The notes: generated by a model from the sequence alone, not told the origin. A stretch of DNA of 64,000 nucleotides from CAWBJO01 sp963789175 (GCA_963789175.1 CAWBJO010000008.1:124001-188000), one strand, 5' to 3'. Counted from the first letter of the stretch, positions 40,180 to 49,320 are shown. Translations and numbers: made by a program.

Positions 40180-42444
40180 CTAGACGGGGATGCTCTTGCG
40201 GCGCGCGTAGTCTTCGAGCGCCGGCCGGATCGTGTGGTCGGCTCGCTCGATCAAGGGTTCGATGAATTTCTGAAGGTCGCCGCGGTCGAGCTCCAGAATG
40301 GCGGATTTCACCGGTCCGATCGCCGCCGGCGCCATGGAGATCGAGGTGAGGCCGACGCCGATCAGCGCCAGCGCCTCGAGCGGCCGCGCCGCCATCTCGC
40401 CGCACAGGTTGACCGGCACGCCGCTTTCCTGCGCCTTCGCCGCGACTTCGCGCACCAGCGCCAGGAACGCCGGGCTCAGCGGATCGTAGCGGCCGCTGAG
40501 CCGCGTGTTGGCGCGATCCGAAGCGAACAGGAACTGGATGAGGTCGTTCGAGCCGATCGACACGAAGTCGACGGTCTTGAGCAGCCGGTCGAGCTGCCAG
40601 ATGAGCGACGGGACTTCGATCATCGTGCCGAGACGGATGGACCGCGGCAGGGCGTGGCCGCGCCTCTCCATTGCCGCCCTGGCACCGTCGACGGCGTCCT
40701 TGGCGGCCTCGAACTCGGATACCTCGGCGATCATCGGGAACATGACGTTGAGGTCGCGCCCGGCCGCCGCCTTGATGAGCGCCCTGAGCTGCAGCTGCAT
40801 GAGCGCCGGCCGTTCGAGCGACATGCGGATCGCACGCCAGCCCATGGCCGGATTGTCCTCCTTGAGCTGGCGCAGATAGGGCAGCGACTTGTCCGCCCCG
40901 ATGTCGAGGGTGCGGAACACCACCGGCTTGCCGTTCGCCGCATCGAGGATCGCTTCGTAGTGGCCCGCCTGGACGCTGAACCGCGGAAACGACGCCGCCA
41001 TCATGAACTGCAGCTCGGTCCGGAACAGGCCGATGCCGTCGGCGCCCGACTCGTGCAGGTGCGGCATGTCGACGTGCAGGCCGGCGTTGATGCTGAGGCT
41101 GATGCGGTGGCCGTCGCGGGTGATCGCCGGCCGGTCGCGCAGTGCCGCGTACTGCGCCTGCTTGCGCGCATAGAAGCGCACCTTTTCCGAATAGGCCTGC
41201 TCGATGCTGGCCGACGGGCGCACATGCACCTCGCCCGACTGGCCGTCGACGATGATGGGATCGCCCGTGTCGACGAGATCGACGATGCCCGGCACCTGGC
41301 CGACGGCCGGAATGCCGAGGGCCCGCGCCACGATGGCGGCATGGCTCGTCGCTCCGACGTCCTCGATGATGACGCCCCTGAGCTTCACCCGGTCGTAGTC
41401 GAGGAGATCGGCCGGCCCCATGTCGCGCGCCACCAGGATCGTGTCCTTGGGCAGGTTGCCGGCCGCCGCCGTCTCCACCTGGCCGGTGAGGATGCGCAAC
41501 AGGCGGTTGGCGAGATTGTCGAGATCGCTGAAGCGTTCGCGCAGATAGGGATCCTCGATGCGCATCATCCGCGCCCGGTTGTCGTTCTGCACGCGCTCGA
41601 CGGCGCCCTCCGCCGTGAGTCCGGTGTCGACCGCTTCTCGCATGCGCCGCACCCAGCCGCGGTCGTGCGCGAACATCCGGAATGCCTCGAGCACGTCTCC
41701 GTATTCGGCGCCGCGCAGGCTTTCGGCACGGTTGATGAGGGTCTCGACGCTCTGCTGCAGGGATTCGATCGCCTGGTCGAGCCGCCGTTTCTCGGCCGGC
41801 ACGTTCTCGGCGATGAGATTGGTGATGACGATGCGCGGCTCGTGCAGCACGACGTGGCCGAGCGCGATGCCTTCGGCCAGCACCTGGCCCTTGAGGTGAT
41901 GGCTGCGGATATGCGCGACGTCCGCGGCGACGGCGAGCGTGATCTCCCTAAGCTCGCCCGCGGCGATGAGCTCGGCAAGCACCATGGCCGTCGTCTGCAG
42001 GGCTTCTTCTTCGTCCTCGGAATACTGGCGGGCCGTTCGGTTCTGCACCACCAGCACGCCGATCGTGTCGCCCGCCCTCAGGATCGGCACGCCGAGGAAG
42101 GAGTGATAGATCTCCTCGCCCGTCTCCGGCAGGTATTTGAAGGCCGGATGCGACTGGGCGTCGGACAGATTGAGGATTTCCGCGTCCGCCGCGATGGTGC
42201 CGACGAGGCCTTCCCCGACCTTGAGCTTCGAGGTGTGAACGGCCTCGCGCTTCAGTCCTTCCGTCGCATAGAGCTCCAGCACCTGGCCGGGGCGCATGAC
42301 GTAGAGCGAGCACACCTCGGCCACCATGTTGGCCGCGATGATGCTTACCGTCTTGTCGAGCTTTCGCTGTGCCGTCTCTGGTCCCGCCATGACCTCGCGC
42401 AGGCGCCGAAGCAGCACTCGCGGGCCAAGGGAAGTTAACGGCAT
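40180..42444 (-). CDS. ptsP: Phosphoenolpyruvate-protein phosphotransferase PtsP (enzyme I-Ntr)
   Basis: The 754-residue protein starts the nitrogen phosphotransferase system and passes phosphate from PEP to NPr. An N-terminal GAF domain (about residues 20-160) senses small ligands; glutamine is known for the family. The phospho-histidine is in DVGATSHAAIVARALG, and the C-terminal PEP-binding barrel has GIGLFRTELQFM and SIGSNDLIQFLF. The final LCGEMAARPLEALALIGVG is typical. It lies 101 bases after lysC on the same strand. Confidence 0.95.
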   Translation of the reverse strand: MPLTSLGPRVLLRRLREVMAGPETAQRKLDKTVSIIAANMVAEVCSLYVMRPGQVLELYATEGLKREAVHTSKLKVGEGLVGTIAADAEILNLSDAQSHPAFKYLPETGEEIYHSFLGVPILRAGDTIGVLVVQNRTARQYSEDEEEALQTTAMVLAELIAAGELREITLAVAADVAHIRSHHLKGQVLAEGIALGHVVLHEPRIVITNLIAENVPAEKRRLDQAIESLQQSVETLINRAESLRGAEYGDVLEAFRMFAHDRGWVRRMREAVDTGLTAEGAVERVQNDNRARMMRIEDPYLRERFSDLDNLANRLLRILTGQVETAAAGNLPKDTILVARDMGPADLLDYDRVKLRGVIIEDVGATSHAAIVARALGIPAVGQVPGIVDLVDTGDPIIVDGQSGEVHVRPSASIEQAYSEKVRFYARKQAQYAALRDRPAITRDGHRISLSINAGLHVDMPHLHESGADGIGLFRTELQFMMAASFPRFSVQAGHYEAILDAANGKPVVFRTLDIGADKSLPYLRQLKEDNPAMGWRAIRMSLERPALMQLQLRALIKAAAGRDLNVMFPMIAEVSEFEAAKDAVDGARAAMERRGHALPRSIRLGTMIEVPSLIWQLDRLLKTVDFVSIGSNDLIQFLFASDRANTRLSGRYDPLSPAFLALVREVAAKAQESGVPVNLCGEMAARPLEALALIGVGLTSISMAPAAIGPVKSAILELDRGDLQKFIEPLIERADHTIRPALEDYARRKSIPV

Positions 42445-42545
42445 TTCAGGATCCGTCCCTTCCCGCCGCGACTGCGGCCGGTTTGTGCATGAATCGCCAA
42501 TGTTTGTGGCGGGCGTGGCTCATTCGACTGCTTTCGCCCTTCGCG

Positions 42546-43799
42546 CTAGATCTTGTCAAGCCCGTAGGCCGAATGGAGCGCCCGGACGGCGAGCTCCGTG
42601 TAGGCCTCGTCGATGAGAACGCTGATGCGGATTTCCGAGGTGGTGATCGCCTGGATGTTGATGCCCTTGTCGGCCAGCGACTTGAACATGCGCGACGCGA
42701 CGCCGGCGTGGCTGCGCATGCCGATTCCGACGACCGACACCTTGGCGACGTCGGAGGAATGCGTGAGCTCTTGGAAGCCGACCCGCTCCTTGACGCGCTC
42801 CATGACCTCGAGCGCCCGTCTGAGGTCCTTGCGCTGCAAGGTGAAAGTGATGTTGGCGGTTTCGCCGTCCGACGAGACGTTCTGGACGATCATGTCGACG
42901 CTGATGTCGGCCTCGGCCAGTGGCCCGAACACGCTCGCCGACACGCCGGGCTTGTCCTTGACGCGGCGGATCGACACCTTCGCCTCGTCCTTGGAATGTG
43001 CGATTCCGCTTACGACCTGTTGCTCCACGATCTGCTCCTCCTCGCATACGAGCGTGCCGCCGCCCGCCCCGTTCTCAACTGCGTTGGCCGGTGAATCCGG
43101 CGATTCGAAGCTCGAGCGCACGCGCAGCGGCACGCGGTACACCATGGCCAGCTCGACCGACCGTGTTTGCAGGACCTTGGCGCCGAGCGACGCCAGCTCC
43201 AGCATCTCTTCGTAGGAAATCTTGGCCACCCGGTGCGCCTTCGATTCGATGCGCGGATCGGCCGTGTAGACGCCGTCGACGTCGGTGTAGATGTCGCAGC
43301 GCCCCTCGAGGGCCGCCGCCAGCGCCACCGCGCTCGTATCCGAGCCGCCGCGGCCGAGCGTGGTGATTCGCCTGTCCGGCCCGAGCCCCTGGAAGCCGGC
43401 GATGACCGCGACCTGTCCCTGCTCCAGCCGCTTGCGCAACGCCTCGGCGTCGATCTCCTGGATTCGCGCCGCTCCGTGCACGCCGTCGGTGCGGATCGGG
43501 ATCTGCCAGCCCTGCCACGACCGCGCCGGTATTCCCATCTCCTGGAGCACGATGGCGAGGAGTCCGGAGGTGACCTGTTCGCCCGAGGCGACGACCGTGT
43601 CGTACTCGCGGGCATCGTGCAGGGAGGCGGCATCGCGCGTCCACTTAGCCAGCTGGTCGGTCTGCCCGGCCATCGCCGAGACCACCACCGCAACCTGCTG
43701 TCCGGCCTTGACCTCGCGCTCGACATGGCGAGCGACATTGCGGATGCGGTCGAGGTCTGCAACCGACGTGCCGCCGAATTTCATAACGAGACAGCTCAT
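42546..43799 (-). CDS. lysC: Aspartate kinase
   Basis: The 417-residue product phosphorylates aspartate in the first step of lysine, threonine and methionine synthesis. The N-terminal kinase core has MKFGGTSVADLDRI, a nucleotide-binding LGRGGSDTSAVALAAAL segment and TDVDGVYTADPRI. Two C-terminal ACT domains (about residues 265-415) provide feedback control by lysine and threonine, as in other class of single-function kinases of this length. ATG 43799 gives MSCLVMKFGGTS, the usual start in alphaproteobacteria. It diverges from ubiG. Confidence 0.95.
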   Translation of the reverse strand: MSCLVMKFGGTSVADLDRIRNVARHVEREVKAGQQVAVVVSAMAGQTDQLAKWTRDAASLHDAREYDTVVASGEQVTSGLLAIVLQEMGIPARSWQGWQIPIRTDGVHGAARIQEIDAEALRKRLEQGQVAVIAGFQGLGPDRRITTLGRGGSDTSAVALAAALEGRCDIYTDVDGVYTADPRIESKAHRVAKISYEEMLELASLGAKVLQTRSVELAMVYRVPLRVRSSFESPDSPANAVENGAGGGTLVCEEEQIVEQQVVSGIAHSKDEAKVSIRRVKDKPGVSASVFGPLAEADISVDMIVQNVSSDGETANITFTLQRKDLRRALEVMERVKERVGFQELTHSSDVAKVSVVGIGMRSHAGVASRMFKSLADKGINIQAITTSEIRISVLIDEAYTELAVRALHSAYGLDKI

Positions 43800-43917
43800 G
43801 CCATCCTCGAGGCCGGGCGCCATAAATCGCTTGAGACCCCGCCTCGCCCCGCTAATGTGTTGAGGACCGAACCGAACGCGGGCGTACTCATACCCGCCGA
43901 CTTCGCGGGATGCAACA

Positions 43918-44703
43918 TTGGACCCCTCGCCGATACCACCGGTCGAACCGCCGCCGGCATCCTCGAGCCTCGACCCTGCCGAGGTGGAGAAATTCTCAGC
44001 CCTCGCCGCCGAGTGGTGGAACCCGGACGGCAAGTTCGCCGTCCTTCACAAGTTCAATCCGGTCCGCCTCGCCTATGTTCGCGAGCAGCTGACCGCCCGT
44101 TTCGGCCGCGATCCGTTCCACCGCCGCCCCTATGAGGGCCTGTCCTTCCTTGATATCGGCTGCGGCGGCGGTCTCCTCTCCGAGCCCATGGCCAGGCTCG
44201 GAGCCGAGGTGACGGGCATCGATCCCTCCGAGCGGAACATCGGCACCGCCCGCCAACACGCCGTCGCCCAGGGACTGGCGATCGACTACCGTGTTGCCGC
44301 CGCCGAGGACCTCGCCGGCGAGGCGCGCCGGTTCGACGTCATCCTCAACATGGAGGTGATCGAGCACGTGCTCGACCCGCCGGCATTCATGGTCACCTGC
44401 GCGTCCCTCCTGAAGCCCGGCGGCTTTATGGTCGTGGCGACCATCAACCGCACGCTCGCGTCCTTCGCGCTTGCCATCGTCGGGGCCGAATACGTTCTGG
44501 GGTGGCTGCCGCGCGGCACCCATCATTGGGAGAAATTCATCACGCCGTCCGAAATGGAGGCGATGTTCGTCGATGCCGGCCTGCGCCCCGTCGACTGCGT
44601 CGGTGTGGTCTTCAGCCCGCTGTCGGGAAGCTGGTCGCGTTCGGCCAATACGTCGGTGAACTACATGAGCCTCGCGGAGCGCCCGGTCGGAGCAGCCGCC
44701 TAA
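43918..44703 (+). CDS. ubiG: Ubiquinone biosynthesis O-methyltransferase UbiG
   Basis: UbiG carries out both O-methylations of ubiquinone synthesis. The 261-residue product has the SAM motif FLDIGCGGGLLSEPMARLGA, followed by the acidic loop TGIDPSE and post-motif NMEVIEHV. The C-terminal WEKFITPSEMEAM and SVNYMSLAERP are family landmarks. No ATG is available before the conserved region. TTG 43918, with GCGGGA eight bases upstream, is taken as start. The stop overlaps that of the convergent DUF1178 gene by four bases. Confidence 0.92.
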   Translation: MDPSPIPPVEPPPASSSLDPAEVEKFSALAAEWWNPDGKFAVLHKFNPVRLAYVREQLTARFGRDPFHRRPYEGLSFLDIGCGGGLLSEPMARLGAEVTGIDPSERNIGTARQHAVAQGLAIDYRVAAAEDLAGEARRFDVILNMEVIEHVLDPPAFMVTCASLLKPGGFMVVATINRTLASFALAIVGAEYVLGWLPRGTHHWEKFITPSEMEAMFVDAGLRPVDCVGVVFSPLSGSWSRSANTSVNYMSLAERPVGAAA

Positions 44704-45140
44704 TTGCCGTCCTCGGGCAGCCGCGGCAGCGGATGAACGTCGATTCCCTCTTCGACGAGGTCCGATGCCTCCTTGGGCGTCGCCTCGCCATAGATGCCGC
44801 GCGGTTCCTTCTCCTGATAGTGGATGCGGCGCGCCTCTTCGGCGAAGCGGTCACCCACATACTCTGCATTCTTCTCCACATGGTCGCGGAGCTCCCGCAT
44901 CGCCTTGGTGAGGGCGGCGACCCGCGCATCCGTCGGCGCCGTGAAGACGCGATTGGGGCTTTCCTTGCGGTTCGATTTCATCGGGATGCTTGGCGCCATG
45001 ATCTGCTTGGACACGTCGCTCGTGCCGCACACCGTGCACGCGACCTGGGACTGGGCCGCCTGCATGTCGAAGGCCGCACTGTCGCGAAACCAGCCGTCGA
45101 AGGTGTGGCCGTCCTTGCAGATGAGATCGTAGCGGATCAT
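44700..45140 (-). CDS. DUF1178 family protein
   Basis: This 146-residue protein begins MIRYDLICKDGHTFDGWFRDS and has the paired CTVCGTSDVSK motif, suggesting a zinc-ribbon-like fold with cysteines near residues 8 and 36-39. These features match DUF1178, a conserved family of unknown function common in alphaproteobacteria. It is downstream of a nitrilase-family gene and glutaredoxin on the same strand, an arrangement I recall as common in the group. Confidence 0.88.
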   Translation of the reverse strand: MIRYDLICKDGHTFDGWFRDSAAFDMQAAQSQVACTVCGTSDVSKQIMAPSIPMKSNRKESPNRVFTAPTDARVAALTKAMRELRDHVEKNAEYVGDRFAEEARRIHYQEKEPRGIYGEATPKEASDLVEEGIDVHPLPRLPEDGN

Positions 45141-45167
45141 CGATCGGACTCTTAGGCGCCTTGCCCG

Positions 45168-45998
45168 TCACTGCGCAAGCGTCCAGCTCCGGTCCGGCCC
45201 GAGCGTCGGAATGCGCTGCCGCGCCGCGGCGGCAAGGCGAGGTTCGAGAGTGGCGAAAAGGACGCCGGGATCGCGCGGCCGTTCGGCGACGACTGCGCCC
45301 CACGGATCGACGACGAGGCTGTGCCCGAAGGTCTCGCGGCCGCTCTCGTGCCGGCCCGCTTGCGCGGGGGCGAGGATGTAGGCGCCGTTCTCGATGGCTC
45401 TTGCCCGAAGTAACACATGCCAGTGGGCCTCTCCGGTAATCTTCGTGAACGCCGAAGGCACGCTGATAAATAGTGCGCCCGCCTGCGATAACAATCTGTA
45501 AAGGACGGGAAACCGCAGGTCGTAGCAGATGGTTGCGCCGAACCGGCCCCACGGCAGGTCGTGAACGACGGCCCGCTCGCCGCCCCGGTAGGTTCGCGAT
45601 TCCCGGAAGCTTTGTCCCTGCCCCAGGTCGACGTCGAAGAGATGGATCTTGTCGTATCGGAGAACGGTCTCTCCGTTCGGCGCGAAGAGCAGCGATCGGT
45701 TGACGAGCCGGTCCGCGCCGGATTTGAGCGCCAGCGAACCGATGAGGAGATGGATGCCGAGCTCCGCGGCAAGGCGGCTGAAGAACGCGGGAGCGGGATC
45801 GCCGGCCTCCTCGTGGACGCAAGCCATGAGCCGCACCCGGTCCGTCTCCAGGATGTTCGTCATCTCGGGCGTCAGCACCAGCGCGGCGCCGCCGGCCGCG
45901 GCCTCGCGGATGAGGTCGGCGGCCGTTTCGAGGTTCCGGCCGACGTCGCGTCCGCTCGTGAGCTGGATGAGCCCGGCCCGGAATGCCTGCCCGGCCAT
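45168..45998 (-). CDS. Carbon-nitrogen hydrolase (nitrilase superfamily, Nit1/NadE-like amidase group)
   Basis: The 276-residue product has the Glu-Lys-Cys catalytic triad of the nitrilase superfamily: TPEMTNI (E), LRYDKIHLFD (K) and FGATICYDLRFP (C). The pattern with HWHVLLRARAIENG fits the Nit (omega-amidase or deaminated-glutathione amidase) branch. Deaminated glutathione repair would agree with the glutaredoxin gene five bases upstream. Other small amides remain possible. ATG 45998 follows the glutaredoxin stop directly. Confidence 0.88.
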   Translation of the reverse strand: MAGQAFRAGLIQLTSGRDVGRNLETAADLIREAAAGGAALVLTPEMTNILETDRVRLMACVHEEAGDPAPAFFSRLAAELGIHLLIGSLALKSGADRLVNRSLLFAPNGETVLRYDKIHLFDVDLGQGQSFRESRTYRGGERAVVHDLPWGRFGATICYDLRFPVLYRLLSQAGALFISVPSAFTKITGEAHWHVLLRARAIENGAYILAPAQAGRHESGRETFGHSLVVDPWGAVVAERPRDPGVLFATLEPRLAAAARQRIPTLGPDRSWTLAQ

Positions 45999-46003
45999 CG
46001 GCG

Positions 46004-46258
46004 TCAATCCCGGTCGCACATCGCGATGGCACCGGAGGCGACGGCGGATTCGAGTTCTGCGAGGCCGCCCACATGGCGCCCATCGACGAAAATCTGCGGC
46101 ACCGAGCGGCGGCCTCCGGCCCGCTCGGCCATCGCCAAGCGCGACTCCTCGTCGCCCGACACGTCGATCTCCCGAAAGGCGATGCCCCTCTCCCGGCACA
46201 GCTCCTTCGCCGCATAGCAGGTCGCGCAGAAACGCGTCGTGTAGATTTCGACCGTCAT
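46004..46258 (-). CDS. grxC: Glutaredoxin 3 (GrxC-like)
   Basis: The 84-residue protein has the thioredoxin fold pattern of glutaredoxin: VEIYTTRFCATCYAAKELC at the N-terminus and SVPQIFVDGRHVGGLAEL later, carrying the cis-proline and glutathione-binding glycine pair. The redox site is CATC at residues 11-14, where CPYC or CGYC is usual. ATG 46258 follows the comF stop by 14 bases. It is in a run comF-grxC-nitrilase-DUF1178 on the minus strand. Confidence 0.9.
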   Translation of the reverse strand: MTVEIYTTRFCATCYAAKELCRERGIAFREIDVSGDEESRLAMAERAGGRRSVPQIFVDGRHVGGLAELESAVASGAIAMCDRD

Positions 46259-46272
46259 GGCGGAGAAGCCTA

Positions 46273-47043
46273 TCATGCTTCGAAGTCGAGCGTGACGGGC
46301 TTCACCACCAGCGCGAAGACGACGACGTCGACGCTCGCTGCGCCCGCCTCGAGGAGCGCCTCGGTGGCCGCCTCGGCCGAAGCGCCGGTGGTCAGCACGT
46401 CGTCGATCAGCACCACTCGCCTTCCGAAGAGTTTCGGCACCGCCGGTGGCGGGACCGCGAAGGCGCCGTGGACGTTGCGCGACCGCGCCCCGGCATCGAG
46501 GCCGACCTGGCTCCGCGTCGCACGGATGCGCGCCAGTCCGTCGTGATCGATCGGCAGCCCGGACAGGCGGGCAAGCCGCTCGGCGAGCAGGGTCGCCTGG
46601 TTGTAGCGCCGCCGCCACAGTCGAAGCCGATGCAGCGGCAGCGGGACGATCACGCCTGGCGATTCGAGCACGTCTCGCCCGGCTCGCCACATCAGCTGGG
46701 CCATCAATTGCGCGCTCTCGTGCCGGTCGTGATATTTGAGGGCGTGCACGAACCGCGACGACCGGTCGTCGAAGGCGACGGCGGCGCGCAGCCGCTGCCA
46801 CGGCGGCGGCGCGGCGAGAGCCCGCGCGCTCTGGATGTCCGGGCCGGCATCGAAGGCGAAGGGTTCGCCCCATCGCTCGCAGCGGGGCGCGTCGATGAAG
46901 GCGAGCCGACCCCAGCATTTCGCACACAGGCCGCCGGTGCTCGTCACGCGTTCGCCGCAGCCGACGCACATCGGCGGCAGGAGGACGTCGGTGAGCCCGG
47001 CGAGCAAGCGCAGGACGACCGGCCACGGCTGTATTCTTTCCAT
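46273..47043 (-). CDS. comF: ComF family phosphoribosyltransferase-like protein
   Basis: The 256-residue product has an N-terminal zinc-finger-like region with PPMCVGCGERV and GLCAKCWGRL, then a phosphoribosyltransferase domain with the PRPP loop VVLIDDVLTTGASAEAA. The segment HALKYHDR is typical. ComF proteins support DNA uptake and replication-related functions; the exact role here is unknown. ATG 47043 lies 48 bases from the divergent methyltransferase start. Confidence 0.9.
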   Translation of the reverse strand: MERIQPWPVVLRLLAGLTDVLLPPMCVGCGERVTSTGGLCAKCWGRLAFIDAPRCERWGEPFAFDAGPDIQSARALAAPPPWQRLRAAVAFDDRSSRFVHALKYHDRHESAQLMAQLMWRAGRDVLESPGVIVPLPLHRLRLWRRRYNQATLLAERLARLSGLPIDHDGLARIRATRSQVGLDAGARSRNVHGAFAVPPPAVPKLFGRRVVLIDDVLTTGASAEAATEALLEAGAASVDVVVFALVVKPVTLDFEA

Positions 47044-47091
47044 CGCGAGGCGCAGCAAGTACAACGTCGGGCGAACCAACGGCAACGGGTC

Positions 47092-47973
47092 ATGGGCGAC
47101 ATACCAAAGATTTTCGACCGCCGACTGGTGCGCTGGCGCCGCGACCGCTCCTTCCGGTCCGGCCGGCGGCCAACGTTTCTCGATGCGGCGGTCGCCGCGG
47201 AGCTCGCCGACCGCCTGGCCGGCGTCAACCGGCCGTTCGCCACCATCGTCGTCCATGGCGCCGGCGACCGCAGCCTCGCCGCGGGGCTCCGGGAACGGCT
47301 GGCCGGAACCCGCGTCGTGGAGACCGACGTCGTGCCGAGAGCGGGTGTCGGATTGGTCTTCGACGACGAGGCCCTGCCCTTTGCGGCCGGAAGCGTCGAT
47401 GCCTTCGTCCATGCTTCGGGGCTCGAGACGGTCAACGACGTTCCAGGCGCGCTGGCCCAGATCCGCCAGGCATTGAAGCCCGACGGACTTTTTCTTGCCG
47501 CCCTTCTTGGCGGCGAGACTCTGAAGGAACTGCGCTCGGCCTGGCTGTGGGCCGACTCCGAAACCTATTCAGGCGCTTCGCCGCGCGTCGCGCCGCTCGT
47601 CGACGTGGCCGCCTGGGGAGCACTTCTTGGGCGCACTGGTTTTGCCTTGCCGGTCGTCGACCGCGACCGCCTGACGGTCCGCTACGCCCATCCCCTCGAC
47701 CTCATGTCGGACCTCCGCCGCCTCGGTCTTGCGAACAGCATGGTCGAACGCTCGCGCCGGCCGGTGACCCGAGGTTTGCTGGCGGGCGTCGTCGATCGCT
47801 ACCGGCGCACTGGCGCCGATCCGGACGGACGCATGCGCGCCGCCTTCGAGGTCGTCTACTTGACCGGCTGGTCGCCGCACGAAAGCCAGCCCAAGCCGCT
47901 TAAGCCGGGATCGGCACGCCGACGTCTCGCCGATGCCCTTCAGGTGAAGGAGCATCGGCTGAAGCGGGACTAG
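47092..47973 (+). CDS. Class I SAM-dependent methyltransferase (NDUFAF5/BioC-like)
   Basis: The 293-residue product begins with FDRRLVRWRRDRSFRSG, a pattern shared with the NDUFAF5/BioC-like methyltransferases of alphaproteobacteria. The SAM motif is unusual (IVVHGAGDRSLAAGL), but the later LPFAAGSVDAFVHASGLETVNDVPGALAQIRQALKPDGLF region (landmarks LPFAAGSVD and ALKPDGLF) is clear. The C-terminal YPLTGWSPHE-like segment reads YLTGWSPHESQPKP. The substrate may be a protein arginine (as in NDUFAF5) but is not established. The stop shares CTAG with the convergent small gene. Confidence 0.82.
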   Translation: MGDIPKIFDRRLVRWRRDRSFRSGRRPTFLDAAVAAELADRLAGVNRPFATIVVHGAGDRSLAAGLRERLAGTRVVETDVVPRAGVGLVFDDEALPFAAGSVDAFVHASGLETVNDVPGALAQIRQALKPDGLFLAALLGGETLKELRSAWLWADSETYSGASPRVAPLVDVAAWGALLGRTGFALPVVDRDRLTVRYAHPLDLMSDLRRLGLANSMVERSRRPVTRGLLAGVVDRYRRTGADPDGRMRAAFEVVYLTGWSPHESQPKPLKPGSARRRLADALQVKEHRLKRD

Positions 47974-48119
47974 AGGAAGGCCAGCGAGGCGTTGAGGGCT
48001 TGCAGCGCGACGATGATCCCGAGGATCACCGCGCCGGCGATGAGCTTGAGCTCGATACTTCGCGACTCCTTCGCCGTAGCGGCGACCGCCTTTGGCCTGT
48101 TTCGCCCGTTGAAGCGCAT
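47970..48119 (-). CDS. Small single-span membrane protein (49 aa), Flp-pilin-like
   Basis: This short gene codes MRFNGRNRPK then AVAATAKESRSIELKLIAGA and a hydrophobic end VILGIIVALQALNASLAFL. ATG 48119 has a strong GGAGG site seven bases upstream. The pattern ES..IE..LIAGxI followed by AL resembles the Flp pilin core at 55588-55767 (ESGVTAIEYGLIAG), but the glycine at the cleavage site and the tyrosine after glutamate are missing. It could be a degenerate pilin or an unrelated small membrane protein. Its TAG stop shares CTAG with the methyltransferase stop. Confidence 0.65.
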   Translation of the reverse strand: MRFNGRNRPKAVAATAKESRSIELKLIAGAVILGIIVALQALNASLAFL

Positions 48120-48186
48120 GACCTAACCTCCATCGACGCATGGCCGCTCTATTGCGGCTTCTTGCCCGTTTGAGCGCCAGCGACTC

Positions 48187-48594
48187 CTAGAGCGAATCAA
48201 TCAGATGCGGGATGACCGGCAGGTCCGCCGGCGGCATCGGATACGCGCGAAGTTGCTGGGGCTTGACCCATTTGAGTTCCTGACCCTCGTTCGCCGTCAC
48301 GACACCGTGCCATCGTCTGCACACGTAGAGGGGCATGATAAGGTGAAAAGTGTCATATCCATGACTGGCGAAGGTGAGCGGCGCCAGGCACGCTTCGGTG
48401 ACGTCGATGCCGAGCTCTTCCTTCAGTTCACGGATGAGTGCGAGCTCGGGGCGCTCGTCGCCTTCGATCTTTCCCCCGGGAAACTCCCAAAACCCGGCAA
48501 GCGGCTTGCCCTCCGGACGGCGCGCGATGAGCACGCGTCCGTCGGCATCGACGAGGGCGCAGGCGGCGACGAGGACGATCGGTTTTCCGCTCAT
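48187..48594 (-). CDS. mutT: 8-oxo-dGTP diphosphatase MutT (Nudix hydrolase)
   Basis: The 135-residue product removes oxidised dGTP from the nucleotide pool. The Nudix box GGKIEGDERPELALIRELKEELGI (landmarks GGKIEGDE and RELKEELGI) has all the GX5EX7REUXEEXGU residues. The N-terminus LVAACALVDADGRVLIARRP and the size match MutT. ATG 48594 gives the family start. Confidence 0.92.
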   Translation of the reverse strand: MSGKPIVLVAACALVDADGRVLIARRPEGKPLAGFWEFPGGKIEGDERPELALIRELKEELGIDVTEACLAPLTFASHGYDTFHLIMPLYVCRRWHGVVTANEGQELKWVKPQQLRAYPMPPADLPVIPHLIDSL

Positions 48595-48753
48595 GGGTCG
48601 CTTCAAGGTCTCCGGCGAAACATCGGAAGTGATTCGCGAACCGCGCCTCCCGGGATGCAAGGCCGCCCCGCGTTTTATCAAGGTCCTTCGTCCGCGCAAC
48701 TCCGGGAACCCCGCCGCTTGACGTTCTCCCGTATTCGAGAGAAATTCCCATAC

Positions 48754-49320
48754 ATGGAAACAGCGACGGGCGACGCCATCGATCGTCGTATCGCCAGGCG
48801 CCTGCGGGCGCTGCGGTCGGAACGCAGCTGGTCGCTCGACGAGCTTGCCCGCCGAGCCAAGGTGAGCCGCGCCACCCTGTCCCGGCTGGAGAACGGCGAG
48901 GTGAGCGCCACCGCGAGCGTCCTGGGTCGGATCGCCGCCGCCTACGGCCTCGCCATCTCTCGCCTCATGCACATGGTGGAGGATCGGTTTACGTCCATCA
49001 TCCGGACCGCCGCCCAGCCGGTCTGGACGGACCCGGCCGTCGGATTCCGCCGGCGGTCCGTTTCGCCGCCGGCCCGCGACCTCGCCGGCGAGGTCCTCGA
49101 ATGCACCCTCGCGCCGGCGACCCGCATCGCCTATGACGAGCCGCCCCGCCCGGGACTCGAACATCACCTCCTGCTGCTCGAAGGCCGGCTGCAGCTGACG
49201 CTCGGGACCGAGTCCCACCAGCTCGAGCCCGGCGACTGCCTCCGCTACCAGCTCTTCGGTCCCGCCGTCTTCGCGACGCCGGCGAGGAGCAAGGCCCGCT
49301 ACCTCTTGTTCATCGTGTGA
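48754..49320 (+). CDS. XRE-family transcriptional regulator with cupin domain
   Basis: The 188-residue protein joins an N-terminal helix-turn-helix (LDELARRAKVSRATLSRLE, about residues 27-46) to a C-terminal cupin sensor domain (LEHHLLLLEGRLQLTLG, LEPGDCLRYQLFG). This layout is common for regulators of amino acid or amine metabolism. ATG 48754 begins the conserved part. The GNAT gene downstream overlaps its stop (GTGA), so it probably regulates or is co-expressed with that acetyltransferase. The ligand is unknown. Confidence 0.87.
   Translation: METATGDAIDRRIARRLRALRSERSWSLDELARRAKVSRATLSRLENGEVSATASVLGRIAAAYGLAISRLMHMVEDRFTSIIRTAAQPVWTDPAVGFRRRSVSPPARDLAGEVLECTLAPATRIAYDEPPRPGLEHHLLLLEGRLQLTLGTESHQLEPGDCLRYQLFGPAVFATPARSKARYLLFIV

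Noticed and set aside
46850..46880. Loss of a cysteine in the second zinc motif of ComF (CERWGEPF)
   Set aside because: I recall alphaproteobacterial ComF proteins with a similar single cysteine here, so this is not a defect specific to this genome.
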